This document shows, piece after piece, positions 1-8,900 of a stretch of 9,277 nt of DNA. Where the stretch lies: the NCBI GenBank assembly GCA_938030845.1, contig CALHIC010000249.1:1-9277 (forward strand), given 5' to 3'. Position 1 is the stretch's first letter. Each line of letters begins with the position of its first letter. The DNA comes from an uncultured Oribacterium sp. (lineage in GTDB: Bacteria; Bacillota; Clostridia; Lachnospirales; Lachnospiraceae). Both the position numbers and the translations under genes were made by a program. Below the pieces are notes generated by a model. That model had not been told where the DNA came from. It was given only the letters and a program-made list of their open reading frames with translations, and ran no database searches.

Positions 1-423
1 AACGCCTGATGAAGCCCCCGAGGGAGTTCCCAAAGAAGCACCGGATAGTGCCTCGGAAGAAAACAGCGGAGCGGTTTCCTGTCCTCTATAGTTGTCCTCC
101 GGCATCAAAAGCTTAGCGGTAGCCTCTCCCTCCTGCTTCCAGGGAGCCTGCTCCGCCATCCTTCTCTTTTCTTCCTGCTTTTCTTCAGAACGCTTCCGAA
201 GAAATTCCATATCGATCTTTCCCTGTAGGGAGAAGCCTTTTTTCTTTTGTTCCTCTCTCTTCCTTCTCAGGATTTGAATGTTCTTCTTCTGGCGGCTTCC
301 GCTTAAATACAGAAAGACTCCGGGAATCCGAAAGAGTATGAAAAGAAGAATGCTGCAAAAAAGAAAGACAAAGCCCAGTATAAAAAACAGGCCGGAATAT
401 TGATCCACCGCTAACCATTTCAT
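1..423 (-). CDS. Small membrane protein with basic cytoplasmic region, 5' part only (possible kinase substrate)
   Basis: The reading frame opens with ATG at 423-421 and stays open for 141 codons to the window edge, so the C-terminus is missing. The ATG overlaps the kinase stop as ATGA, and an AGGAGG lies 10 bases upstream, which supports this start. Residues about 11-40 form a long hydrophobic membrane segment (contains FFILGFVFLFCSILLFILF). It is followed by a very basic stretch (RQKKNIQILRRKREEQKKK, residues 44-62), which by the positive-inside rule puts the rest in the cytoplasm. Residues 78-100 are charged and probably helical. Two similar motifs follow, TAKLLMPE (102-109) and TAPLFSSE (117-124), and then a Ser/Gly/Ala-rich linker. 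I do not recognise the family from this part. Membrane proteins with such a linker and a C-terminal FHA domain occur beside PP2C/kinase pairs in Clostridia, so that is a reasonable guess, but no FHA sequence is visible here. Confidence 0.8.
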   Translation of the reverse strand, partial: MKWLAVDQYSGLFFILGFVFLFCSILLFILFRIPGVFLYLSGSRQKKNIQILRRKREEQKKKGFSLQGKIDMEFLRKRSEEKQEEKRRMAEQAPWKQEGEATAKLLMPEDNYRGQETAPLFSSEALSGASLGTPSGASSGV

Positions 424-2117
424 CCCTTATCTTCCTCCTGTGAAAAGACATTCTGAACGGCGATCTTCGCATCCATCAAAGTCTCCTCCAACGTTTTCTT
501 CTTCTCCTCCGTAAGCTCACTGTTCACACTGATTTTCGGAAGCAGCATCTCTATACGAAGTAAAGCATCCTCCATGGCGGAACGAGTCACCTGATCCGCC
601 CGCATCTTTCCGGCATACTGCTCGATGCTTTCCGCCATAAACTCCAGAAGCTCCAGACGAACCATTTCTCCCTCTTCTTCCTTTACCGCAACCTCCTGAA
701 AGAGGGTTTGGAAATCTTCAAAGAGGGTTTTATACATGCCCTGATCGCTGGCCTCCACGATATTGGTTGCAATATCCCGATAAAAGCTTCCGATTCTTTC
801 GTACACTAAGGCAATGCTCTTCTTGGAATCCCCATCCTCCAGATATTCCAAAGCATTGGCAAACCAGGGCGCTGCACTTTTCGCCCGCTCCATCCGTCCT
901 GCATTGTCCTCCCCTTCATAGTAATACCAGAAGGCTTTTCCCAGCTGGAAGCAAATGTCTCCATACTCCTCGGGATGCTTTAAAAGAGCCGCCCTGTTTT
1001 TCCGTATCAGCTCCTCCAAGGTTCCCGCCTCTTCCCGGCTAAAGACCTGATCCGACTTGGCAGACTGAATCAAGCCCAGATAAGCCTCCTCTCTGCCCTC
1101 CATATCCGGCATATTGGCGGCTTCCAGATAAGTCTTTTCCTTCTCCGCACCGTCCTGCTGCTCCTCCGCATTTTGCAGGAGCATGGTATAGCGCTCCTCC
1201 TTCTGGCTTTGGGAAGAGAGGAGGAAGCTGAAGCCCAGAGCAAAACAGATGCCGGACAGGAACAGGGTAAAAAGAAAGAGATGAAACTTTCCTCTCTGCT
1301 TCTTATAATAACGTTCATCACTTTCTTCCACGTGGGAAATGGCGTAAAGAAACTCCTCCGCATTCTGATAACGCTGCTCCGGATCCTTCTCCGTGGCGCA
1401 GAGCAAAATGTTTTCCAGACCCTGCGAAAGATTGGGATTAATGCTTCGAATAGGCTTGATTTCATAGGGGGGAAGGGAGGGATTATGGCCGGTTAAAAGG
1501 TGATACAGGGTGGCTCCCAAGCCGTAAATGTCGGTCCTTTCATCGGTTTGTCCTAAGCCCCCGAACTGCTCCGGTGCGGCATAGCCCACGGTACCAAGGC
1601 ATGCGGTATCCTCGGTTTTATCCGCCTTAAATTCTCTGGCGGTTCCGAAGTCGATGAGGGAAAGATTGCCATCCGGCTTCAGGATAATGTTGGCAGGCTT
1701 CATATCCCGGTAAATAATCGGGGGAGTCTGGGCATGCAAATAGGACAAAACATCCAAAAGCTGTTTTGCCCATTCAATCACATAGTCCTCCGGAAGACTT
1801 CCCTGTTCCTCCAAAAGCACTCTAAGAGAGTTTCCCTCCACATAGTCCATAACAATGAGGAACACATCCTCTTCCTCAATCACGTCTACAATGGTGGGAA
1901 GGTTCGGATGGCGGAGGCGCTTCAAAAGATCCGTTTCCACAATCAAGCTTTGCTTCACCGCTTCAAAGTCCATTACGCCGGACTTTCGCACCTCTTTAAC
2001 CGCCCAGGTTTTGTTGGCCTTCTCGTTGATGGCCATATAAACCGTACTCATTCCGCCATGACCGATTTCACTCAGTATTTTATATTTTCCGTCTAAAACG
2101 GAACCGATTTTCAGCAT
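420..2117 (-). CDS. Membrane Ser/Thr protein kinase with non-PASTA helical outer domain
   Basis: This is a 565-residue Hanks-type (eukaryotic-like) kinase predicted to phosphorylate Ser/Thr on cytoplasmic proteins. Kinase domain, residues about 11-262: Gly-rich loop IGHGGMSTVY (18-27), ATP-anchoring K41 in AVKEV, probable helix-C partner E61, catalytic loop YRDMKPAN (136-143) with D138 and N143, DFG at 156-158, APE at 181-183, D196 and R249. All catalytic residues are present, so it looks active; the usual His of HRD is Tyr. Activation-loop Thr 168, 171 and 176 are candidate autophosphorylation sites. A basic stretch (KKQRGK, 272-277) precedes one membrane helix at 278-300. Residues 301-565 should lie outside the cell and look all-helical and possibly TPR-like (around 383-450, with FQLGKAFWYYY). 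There are no PASTA repeats, so it is not a typical PrkC/Stk1. The ATG start fits the kinase fold; its ribosome binding site is unusually distant. It lies 24 bases after the phosphatase gene, its likely antagonist. Confidence 0.95.
   Translation of the reverse strand: MLKIGSVLDGKYKILSEIGHGGMSTVYMAINEKANKTWAVKEVRKSGVMDFEAVKQSLIVETDLLKRLRHPNLPTIVDVIEEEDVFLIVMDYVEGNSLRVLLEEQGSLPEDYVIEWAKQLLDVLSYLHAQTPPIIYRDMKPANIILKPDGNLSLIDFGTAREFKADKTEDTACLGTVGYAAPEQFGGLGQTDERTDIYGLGATLYHLLTGHNPSLPPYEIKPIRSINPNLSQGLENILLCATEKDPEQRYQNAEEFLYAISHVEESDERYYKKQRGKFHLFLFTLFLSGICFALGFSFLLSSQSQKEERYTMLLQNAEEQQDGAEKEKTYLEAANMPDMEGREEAYLGLIQSAKSDQVFSREEAGTLEELIRKNRAALLKHPEEYGDICFQLGKAFWYYYEGEDNAGRMERAKSAAPWFANALEYLEDGDSKKSIALVYERIGSFYRDIATNIVEASDQGMYKTLFEDFQTLFQEVAVKEEEGEMVRLELLEFMAESIEQYAGKMRADQVTRSAMEDALLRIEMLLPKISVNSELTEEKKKTLEETLMDAKIAVQNVFSQEEDKG
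434..439 (-). promoter_or_regulatory. Ribosome binding site of the small membrane protein gene
   Basis: A perfect AGGAGG lies within the last codons of the kinase gene, 10 bases before the ATG at 423-421. It decides the start of the downstream gene, and together with the ATGA stop/start overlap it suggests translational coupling to the kinase. Confidence 0.7.
1218..1286 (-). other. Transmembrane segment of the kinase
   Basis: Codons for residues 278-300 encode an uninterrupted hydrophobic run (begins FHLFLFTLFLSG) preceded by KKQRGK. This places the kinase domain inside and residues 301-565 outside the membrane. Confidence 0.85.
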
Positions 2118-2136
2118 AGTTTAACTAAACTTCCTC
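2118..2136 (-). promoter_or_regulatory. Distant ribosome binding site and palindrome before the kinase start
   Basis: On the minus strand the leader reads GAGGAAGTTTAGTTAAACT directly before the ATG. The GAGG core (2133-2136) is 15 bases from the start codon, longer than the usual 5-9. The bases between contain a near-perfect palindrome AGTTTAGTTAAACT (2118-2131; six-base arms, GT centre). Folded with a four-base loop, it would give a weak A/T-rich stem that brings the binding site nearer to the ATG. I see no closer start codon in frame with the kinase N-terminus. Whether the palindrome acts in translation or as an operator cannot be told from sequence. Confidence 0.5.
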
Positions 2137-2141
2137 AAAGA

Positions 2142-2909
2142 CTAGATGGTACTGATGGCTATTGCCGTAAGGTTATCCCGTTCCTGTCGTTCCAGATTCC
2201 AGCGCAGTAAAATCTTTAAAGCGCCCTCCAAATCCTCCAAAGACTCTCTCCGGTTCCGCTGGAGAACCTGATAGAGCTCCTCTCCCGAAACCTCATGGCG
2301 AAAGCCGTCCGAACAAAGCAGATAGGTCGCCTTTGGCTCCGGTGCACCGAAGAAGAAATCCGGATAAATCTGATCCGATGCCCCGATGCATTGCAGGAGA
2401 ATGTTTCGCCGGGAATCCTTTTCCGCATCGTAGGCGGAAAGCTTTCCCAGATCCACCTCCCGCTGCACCACGGTATGATCCCTTGTAAGCTGTCGGATTC
2501 CCGCTTCCAAAGCATAGGCACGGGAATCCCCGATATTCATAATATAATATCGCTCCTCCGTCATCAAGAGGACCGTAAGGGTAGTGCCCAGAGAGATGCC
2601 CCGCTCCCTGCCGTAGGCATGAAGATAGTGGTTGCAGCGGTTTACCAGCTCCGTCCATTCTCTCCGTATCTCCGCATCGACAAATTCTCCCAGGGAATAG
2701 TCCGGTAAATGCTCCTTTCCCCAGGCCTTAAAGGCCTCCACCACGGTTTTGCTGGCGAACTCTCCCTGTTGCAAACCGCCCATGCCATCGCAAAGAATGG
2801 CAAAAACTATATTTCCCCGCTCTGTTCTTCCCTGTTCGAAGAAATAATAGTCCTGGTTGACTTCCTTGACATTTCCCACTGAAGAAACTGCCATGGTGAC
2901 AAAGTCCAT
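2142..2909 (-). CDS. PP2C-family Ser/Thr protein phosphatase
   Basis: A soluble, cytoplasmic metal-dependent phosphatase of 255 residues, within the usual 240-260 size of bacterial PrpC/Stp enzymes, expected to remove phosphates from the neighbouring kinase and its targets. Family motifs appear in order (numbering from the ATG used here): VNQD (17-20) with metal-site D20; DGMGG (41-45) with D41; SLGTTLTVLL (106-115); NIGDSRAY (125-132); LTRDHT (141-146); CSDG (199-202) with D201; RDNLT (244-248) with D245. All expected metal ligands are present, so it should be active. An in-frame GTG at 2915 would add two residues, but the AAAGGAG at 2915-2921 overlaps that GTG and is spaced 5 bases from the ATG at 2909, so the ATG is preferred. 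There is no signal peptide or membrane helix. It lies 16 bases after the giant gene and 24 before the kinase gene. Confidence 0.96.
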   Translation of the reverse strand: MDFVTMAVSSVGNVKEVNQDYYFFEQGRTERGNIVFAILCDGMGGLQQGEFASKTVVEAFKAWGKEHLPDYSLGEFVDAEIRREWTELVNRCNHYLHAYGRERGISLGTTLTVLLMTEERYYIMNIGDSRAYALEAGIRQLTRDHTVVQREVDLGKLSAYDAEKDSRRNILLQCIGASDQIYPDFFFGAPEPKATYLLCSDGFRHEVSGEELYQVLQRNRRESLEDLEGALKILLRWNLERQERDNLTAIAISTI

Positions 2910-2914
2910 CTCCA

Positions 2915-2921
2915 CTCCTTT
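2915..2921 (-). promoter_or_regulatory. Ribosome binding site of the PP2C phosphatase
   Basis: AAAGGAG with a five-base spacer (TGGAG) to the ATG at 2909-2907. Its last G is the first base of an alternative GTG, which argues against initiation at that GTG. Confidence 0.75.
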
Positions 2922-2925
2922 CCGT

Positions 2926-5900
2926 CTATCTTCTTTTTCCCTTTAATCTTCTCCGCTTAAGCTCCTGTAAGAGGCTTGGGCCGTTAACCACGCAGGACAG
3001 TCCCATTAAGCCTGCCACAGTAGCGATGGCGGCATTTCTGGCAAAGTTTTTCTGAGAAATAAGACGAAGCAAAGGATTGTTGGTAATCACGAAGTCGGAA
3101 ACTTCCTTTCGGCTTTCATTGCCGGCTGCATCTCTTGCTACCACCAAAAGCTTATGTCGTTTTCCCTTTTCTCCGGAAATCTGCAAGGGGAAGCTGTCCT
3201 TTGCAACCGCTTCCTGCAAGCTCTTGTCCTTCCAGCTTAGTTCTTCCGTTCCATCCACGATGGCATCCACCTGCTCCAGCCACAGGTTATCCTGTACGGA
3301 TAAATCCAGATCCAGGGAATCACCACGGTATACCCCCTGATTGTCCACATTGGAAAGCAGGATTCTGGGGGGTGTTCTGTCGATACCGAAGCGAAGCTCT
3401 GCCCCTCTTTCGGTCTGTTCCGTGCTGGCAAGGTTTCCTGCCTTATCCTGAGAGGAAATCTGCAAATGATACAGACCTTCCTTGTCGAAGTTATCCTTCT
3501 TAATCAGATAATCTCCCCGATACCATTTTCCGTTTCCGCCGGAGCGAGTAGTCTGATACTCCGCCCCCTCGGAAAGGGCATGCTTTTCCTCATTTCTGTA
3601 TAAGGTCAAAGCAGAAGACAAGACCTCATCCGCGTTGATTTCCGAAATCAGAATCTCTTCGCCCTCTTTCTGATAGGTACCCTGCAGTGCCTTCGCCCTG
3701 TCGGACAGAAGATAGGTGGAACCGAAACGATTTACGGAGAACCAAAGCTCTTCCGTGGTTTCATTTCCCGCCATGTCCACAATCTTTGCGGAAAGCCGGT
3801 ACACATCGTCCGTATCCGGCTCCTCCGGGAAGTTTTGGAAGGAAAGATTTCCCTCTTCTCCCCCTGCGGAGCTTTGGTAAACAATGCCCTCTTTCTCCTC
3901 TTCCTTCTGCTTAGGAGACTCGGTTTCCTCCATAGACTTCTGCATAGGAAGATTTAAGGCATCCGTTCTGGCTATGGAAATGCTGCCGCCCTGCTGAGAA
4001 GATAACTCATGCTCTCCATGTACCTCTCCTATCAGCTTTAAGGACAGGGCATCCTGATCCAGATAGCGATCCCCGTAAGAAATCTTGGGGCTTACCTCTC
4101 CCTTGTTGGCAGACTCGTTCAAAATATCACTAATCGTCAGACTGGGAGCCGTTCTGTCAATGACAAAATGATCCTCCGGATAAGCCAAGGCCTCATTTCC
4201 CGCCAAATCCTTCACCCGGATGTTGAACTGATAGTCTCCATCCTCTTCATAGGAAATGCTTGCCTGATGATGAAGCTCGGAAACGCCCCGACCTTCTCCA
4301 CCGCTAAAGGAAGACAGGGCACTGCCATGTCCTTCTCTTCCTCCATCTTTCATCACAGTATAGTCCACAAGATCCGAACGGAAATTTTTCTCCTCAATGG
4401 AAATCTCCGCCCTTCTTCCTTCCTTATAATAAAACTCATGGTTCGCGGTATTGTTGTCATAGCTTACGCTAAGAACAGGGGCAGTTTTATCCACGGTGAA
4501 ATCCAAAGCCGCCCGGGTTCCCTCTGCATAGGCTAGCTCCTCCATGGCATTTCCGGCCAAGTCCTCTCCGGTGATGGAAAGCTGATAATCTCCGTCCTTA
4601 TTGAAGTAAAGACGACTTTCCCATCTGGTGCTGTCTCCGCTTCCGGAAACCTTTTGGAAGGAATCTCTTTCCACCTCCAAAAGCCTGGCACCCTTTCCCT
4701 CTGCCGGGTCTGTAATCAAAATCTTGAAGGCATCCTCTGAGAAGTTTCTCTCCTCTACCGTAATGGTAGCCGTTCGATTTTCTTTAAAATAAAACTCATT
4801 TTCCACACGATTGTTGTCGAAGGATAAGGTAACCCTCGGCTTGGTAATGTCAATGCTCAGGTGCTCTTCCTTTACCGTTTGGTTTCCGGCATTGTCCACC
4901 GCCTTGATTTTCAACAGTACGTCATTACTGTTGTTGTCCTTAGCCAAAATCGTAAGAGCATGAGCATCATCATAGGACTTCTTTAAGTCGTTTAACTGAG
5001 GCTCTTCCTTGGAAAAATGATAGAGAGAGCCTGCCTGGGTTTCTATACCGTCTCTGTAAACGGTATAGGTCACATCCTTTAAACCGGCATAGCTGTTTCC
5101 GGGGCTGGGCTCCGTTACGGAAATTCCTACCACTACATCCTTTTTATAGAGGCCGTTTTTCTCCTCTTCCTTCGGCAAGGTGATATGAATCTCCGGATTC
5201 TGCTGGTCTAAAATCACACCGTCAGAGCTTAGATAATACTGATTTCCGGCCATATCCTTTAAGTGGACATAGGTAATAAAGGTCTCATTAGGAGAGATTT
5301 CCTTGGACCAGTAACCGTCCTTTACTTCGCTGGTAACATTCTTAAAGGCAGAACTTGCCTGCAGGTCTGCAAGGCTCATCTTCTCCCTTGTCCGAAGAAC
5401 TTCCACCAGCCCGATACCGCTTAAGTTATCCTCCGCCTGCAAACGAATAACCTGCTTTTTATTACTGAATCGACCAAAGCTGATACGATCCAGGAGCTTG
5501 GTCCAAAGGGTTCCGTCCTTGGAACGATCCCAATCGCCAATCTTCAAGGCACCTGTGGGAGCTTTTCTGTCCACCACAAAATCAAAGGCCGCCTTGGTCT
5601 CTCCTACTTCGATGGGAGCATTTTCATTGCCCGCCAGATCCTTTACCTTTAGGCCAAGATGATAAATGCCGTCTTCGGTAAACTCTACCAAGCAGGTATA
5701 CTTATTTCCCTCTTGCGTCCAGTTATTTAAGCTCTTCAAAGATTCTGCATAAGTTACAGGTACCGGATTTCCCGCCTTGTCCTTTACGGAAAAATCAATC
5801 TGAAGAGAAGATAAATCCAAGTGGGCATCCTCAATTTCGATTTTCCCTCTTCTCGCTTCTCTAAAGTATTTCTCATTGGCCAGGCCGTCATTGGATAAGC

Positions 5901-8900
5901 TAACCCGAATCTTAGGCGGCGTTTTGTCCACTACCAGGAAATTGGAGGCACTGGCCTTTCTTCCGGAAAGGTCGGTGGTATTTAATAGAACCTCATACTC
6001 ACCATCTTCTTTGAAGTTAAGCTCCGCCTTATGCAAGGTGGAATCGGATACCTTTTCCGCTTTCCATGGTACATTCTTAGGACGCACCGGCTTTGCTCCT
6101 GCTCGTGTAAATGTTTTTGGAGCTCTGGTGATGCTACTGGGGCTAACAGGAATCCCTAAGGTGCTGGAGCTTATCACAGCTCCGTTACTCGTTCCTTCCA
6201 CAAGATCCGGAAGGAATTTGTAATAAAGCTCGGTTTTCTCAGGGTTAAAATTTTCTTCCAGCACATTTGCCGTCAGTGTAACATCCTTGGCAAAATATCG
6301 GGTTTTACTGCCTTCCAAGGAAGGGTCAAAGAAAATCTTGGGATCCGTCTTATCTATGGTAACCTCCAACTGCCCCTTCTTGGAGAGTCCATAATCATGC
6401 CCCCAAACAATAGGATTTCCTGAAGGATCCTTGTAATCAAAGGAAAAACGATAATGTCCCTCGTTGCTAAAACGCGTTTCAACTGTATTATCATCCCCAA
6501 CTTTGTGATACTCCATGAAGCGATTAGCCTGATTTTCCAAAAGGCTAGGCTTATCATCATCTAGGATTCCGGAATTCTTCTTTAAAGTAACGTTCTTATC
6601 CTGATGTATCTGTGCTGTATAGCTTTGTTCTTTCGTTTCTCCGTTTCTTCTACTATAGACTTTCAGAGATAAATCCCGATCTTCCGTGAAAAAATTCGTT
6701 TCCTTCACATACAGGTTCAAGACAGAATCATTTTGAAAATAAAAATGATCCTTTATCGGCTTAACCTCAGGCTGAAAATAGAAGCTTCCCTCCGGTTTTT
6801 TTGTATCCACTACCAAATACTTATCGGTTTTACGGGGGGAGCCTTCATTTTTGTTACCGGCATTATCCACAGCATAATATTCAATTTTTCCCCTAAACTG
6901 AGGTTCAAGCTTGATTTTAGCAATGGCTGTATCATCATCCGGTCTGCTAAATTGCTCCCTGTCTGTGTTGCTAAGTTTAATCCACTGTTTTTCTGTAGTC
7001 TGGTTCTCACTATCCTGTAGAATATAATGATAGTAGATGGCCTCCACCTTGGAACGGGTATCCTTAGCTTTTAGTTCCACTTCCAGTGTGTCTTTATAGA
7101 AGTCATAGCCACCAAGGCTTTTGACTCTGGACTCTTTATCCGTCCTGTAGGAAATAGGGAAAAGCTCCGGCTTGGTAGTATCAATATTATACTTTTCAAG
7201 GCTCTTTCCCTCTTTTAGCCCCAGTCCGATTCCCTCTTTTGTTTTAATGAAGATCTGCTTACCCTCAGGAGATGCGCTGTTTTCTCCCAAGGTAATATCT
7301 TTCTGCCAATCACCTTTTTCCCAAGAGTCTCTATAGGAAATATCATATTTAACGCCATTGTTCCTTGCGCTAATCTTCACATTACTCTTGTACCAACCTT
7401 GAGCATTCTTATCCCCTTCAATATGAAGGTAAGAGGAATAATCCGGATAAACCACTTGGATTTCCGCATAAGCCTTTTTTTCCTCATAATACTTATTCTT
7501 TTTTGCTGTAACTTCAATGAGGATAGTGTCTTGTTTTCCGTCTCTAAAGCTGAGAATTCCTTTCTGGTCGTCAAGATCGGCTACATCTTTAGTAAGCAAA
7601 TCGTAGCTGATTTCATCACTTAATTGTCCCTTCACATTCAAGCGGAAGGAATGCTTTCCCAACTTTCCTCCGGCTTTGGGATTTTCTTTTCCATAGTTTA
7701 CCTTATAGACAGAAAACACTTTATCCTTCTGCTCTTTAGTCCCAAGGTATTCAAAATCCTGCAAGTCAAAGGAGAAATCCTTCTGCTCACCCGGTTCAAT
7801 GGTAATCGTCAGCTCTTTCGGTTCAGTCTTGAATTTAGAGCCTGACTCTTCCCAGTCTTCTACAATGACCCTAATTACGGCTGTTCCGGGAGCATTAACT
7901 CGAAGCTTCCTATGATTCTCAATAGAAATGGCGCCATCATTATTAGAGATTTCTTCATAGTGAACTTTTCCCTTTACATTTGCCCAGTTAATAGGATCTA
8001 TGTATTTGTTTTTTTCATATTTTTCCTTTATAGAGTTGCCATCTTTAAATATAAGTTTATCCAGAGTTTCTGAAACAGTAAATGTCTTGCTGTCTTTCAA
8101 AGTCTTATGATTCTTATCCCCTTTAATACGGGCAATCAAGGTGTAACTTCCCCCTGTATTAATCTGTATAGCATTCGGATTCCAAATCCGTTCTTCAGAA
8201 GAAGAAGGTCGTATCAGGTAATATTCTATATCGGAATCGCTCTTATCTTCGCCTAAATCCGGCTCATAATGTGCATGAGCAGAAAGAGTATAGGTTTGCT
8301 TATCCTTGATTACTATTGTCTCTACCGGATCTAAAGTCAGAATCCCTTTCCATGGTTGTTTCTGTTTCTCATCCAGCGTAATCTCTACTGTCCCCTCCAA
8401 GTCAATCGGTATTTCACCATTTTCAATAGTATAGTCTCTAAATGCCTGATACTCGTCATTGTAGGCTCGAACGATCATGAGAATCTTGAAACCCTGGGTT
8501 AAATAGCGGGAAGGTAATTTTTGCACTATTTCCCCCATAGCATTTGGCTGCCCGGTATAAAACAAACGTTTTTCAAATTTATCATAACCCGGATAAGAGC
8601 CTTCTTCTTTTGCGTGGGGAAAATCATCATCTTTCTCCAAGCTCTCATCCTCTTGCAGTTTAGTATATTTCTTCCCGCGCTCTGTCCAGGTGTTGCTGGC
8701 ACTACTTGTCTCTTCCTTTTCAGAAGTAGAGGGGGAGCTTTTCTCTTCTTCATCCAGCAAAGAAGAAGACAGCGCATCTTCTGTCTCCTGTCTTTCCTCT
8801 TCGCCCTTTTCACTGTCTTTTTTATAAATGGAAAGTTCAACTTGAACTCCTTGGACAGGACTTCCATGATCATCTGTAAATAGAAAGAGAATCTCTTTGT

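Noticed and set aside
185..472. A 95-codon minus-strand open frame overlapping the end of the kinase gene
   Set aside because: It runs in a different frame over the same bases as the small membrane protein gene. That other frame has an AGGAGG, an ATGA overlap with the kinase stop, a clear membrane helix and stays open to the edge, whereas this frame has no sensible composition or ribosome binding site.
1070..1465. A 131-codon minus-strand open frame inside the kinase gene
   Set aside because: It is Arg/Ser-rich and lies fully within the kinase coding sequence in another frame; the kinase frame has unmistakable family motifs and a membrane helix, so this is a shadow.
420..2117. EssB-like type VII secretion pseudokinase
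   Set aside because: The order kinase fold, membrane helix, helical outer domain resembles EssB, but all catalytic residues (K41, D138, N143, D156) are present, and no WXG100 or EssC-like gene is visible in the window.
420..2117. Canonical PrkC/Stk1 with PASTA repeats
   Set aside because: The outer region has no PASTA-like beta repeats and looks helical throughout.
8526..8873. A 115-codon minus-strand open frame near the N-terminal coding part of the giant gene
   Set aside because: It arises from the A/G-rich coding of the Glu/Ser/Lys insert read in another frame; no ribosome binding site and no recognisable domain.
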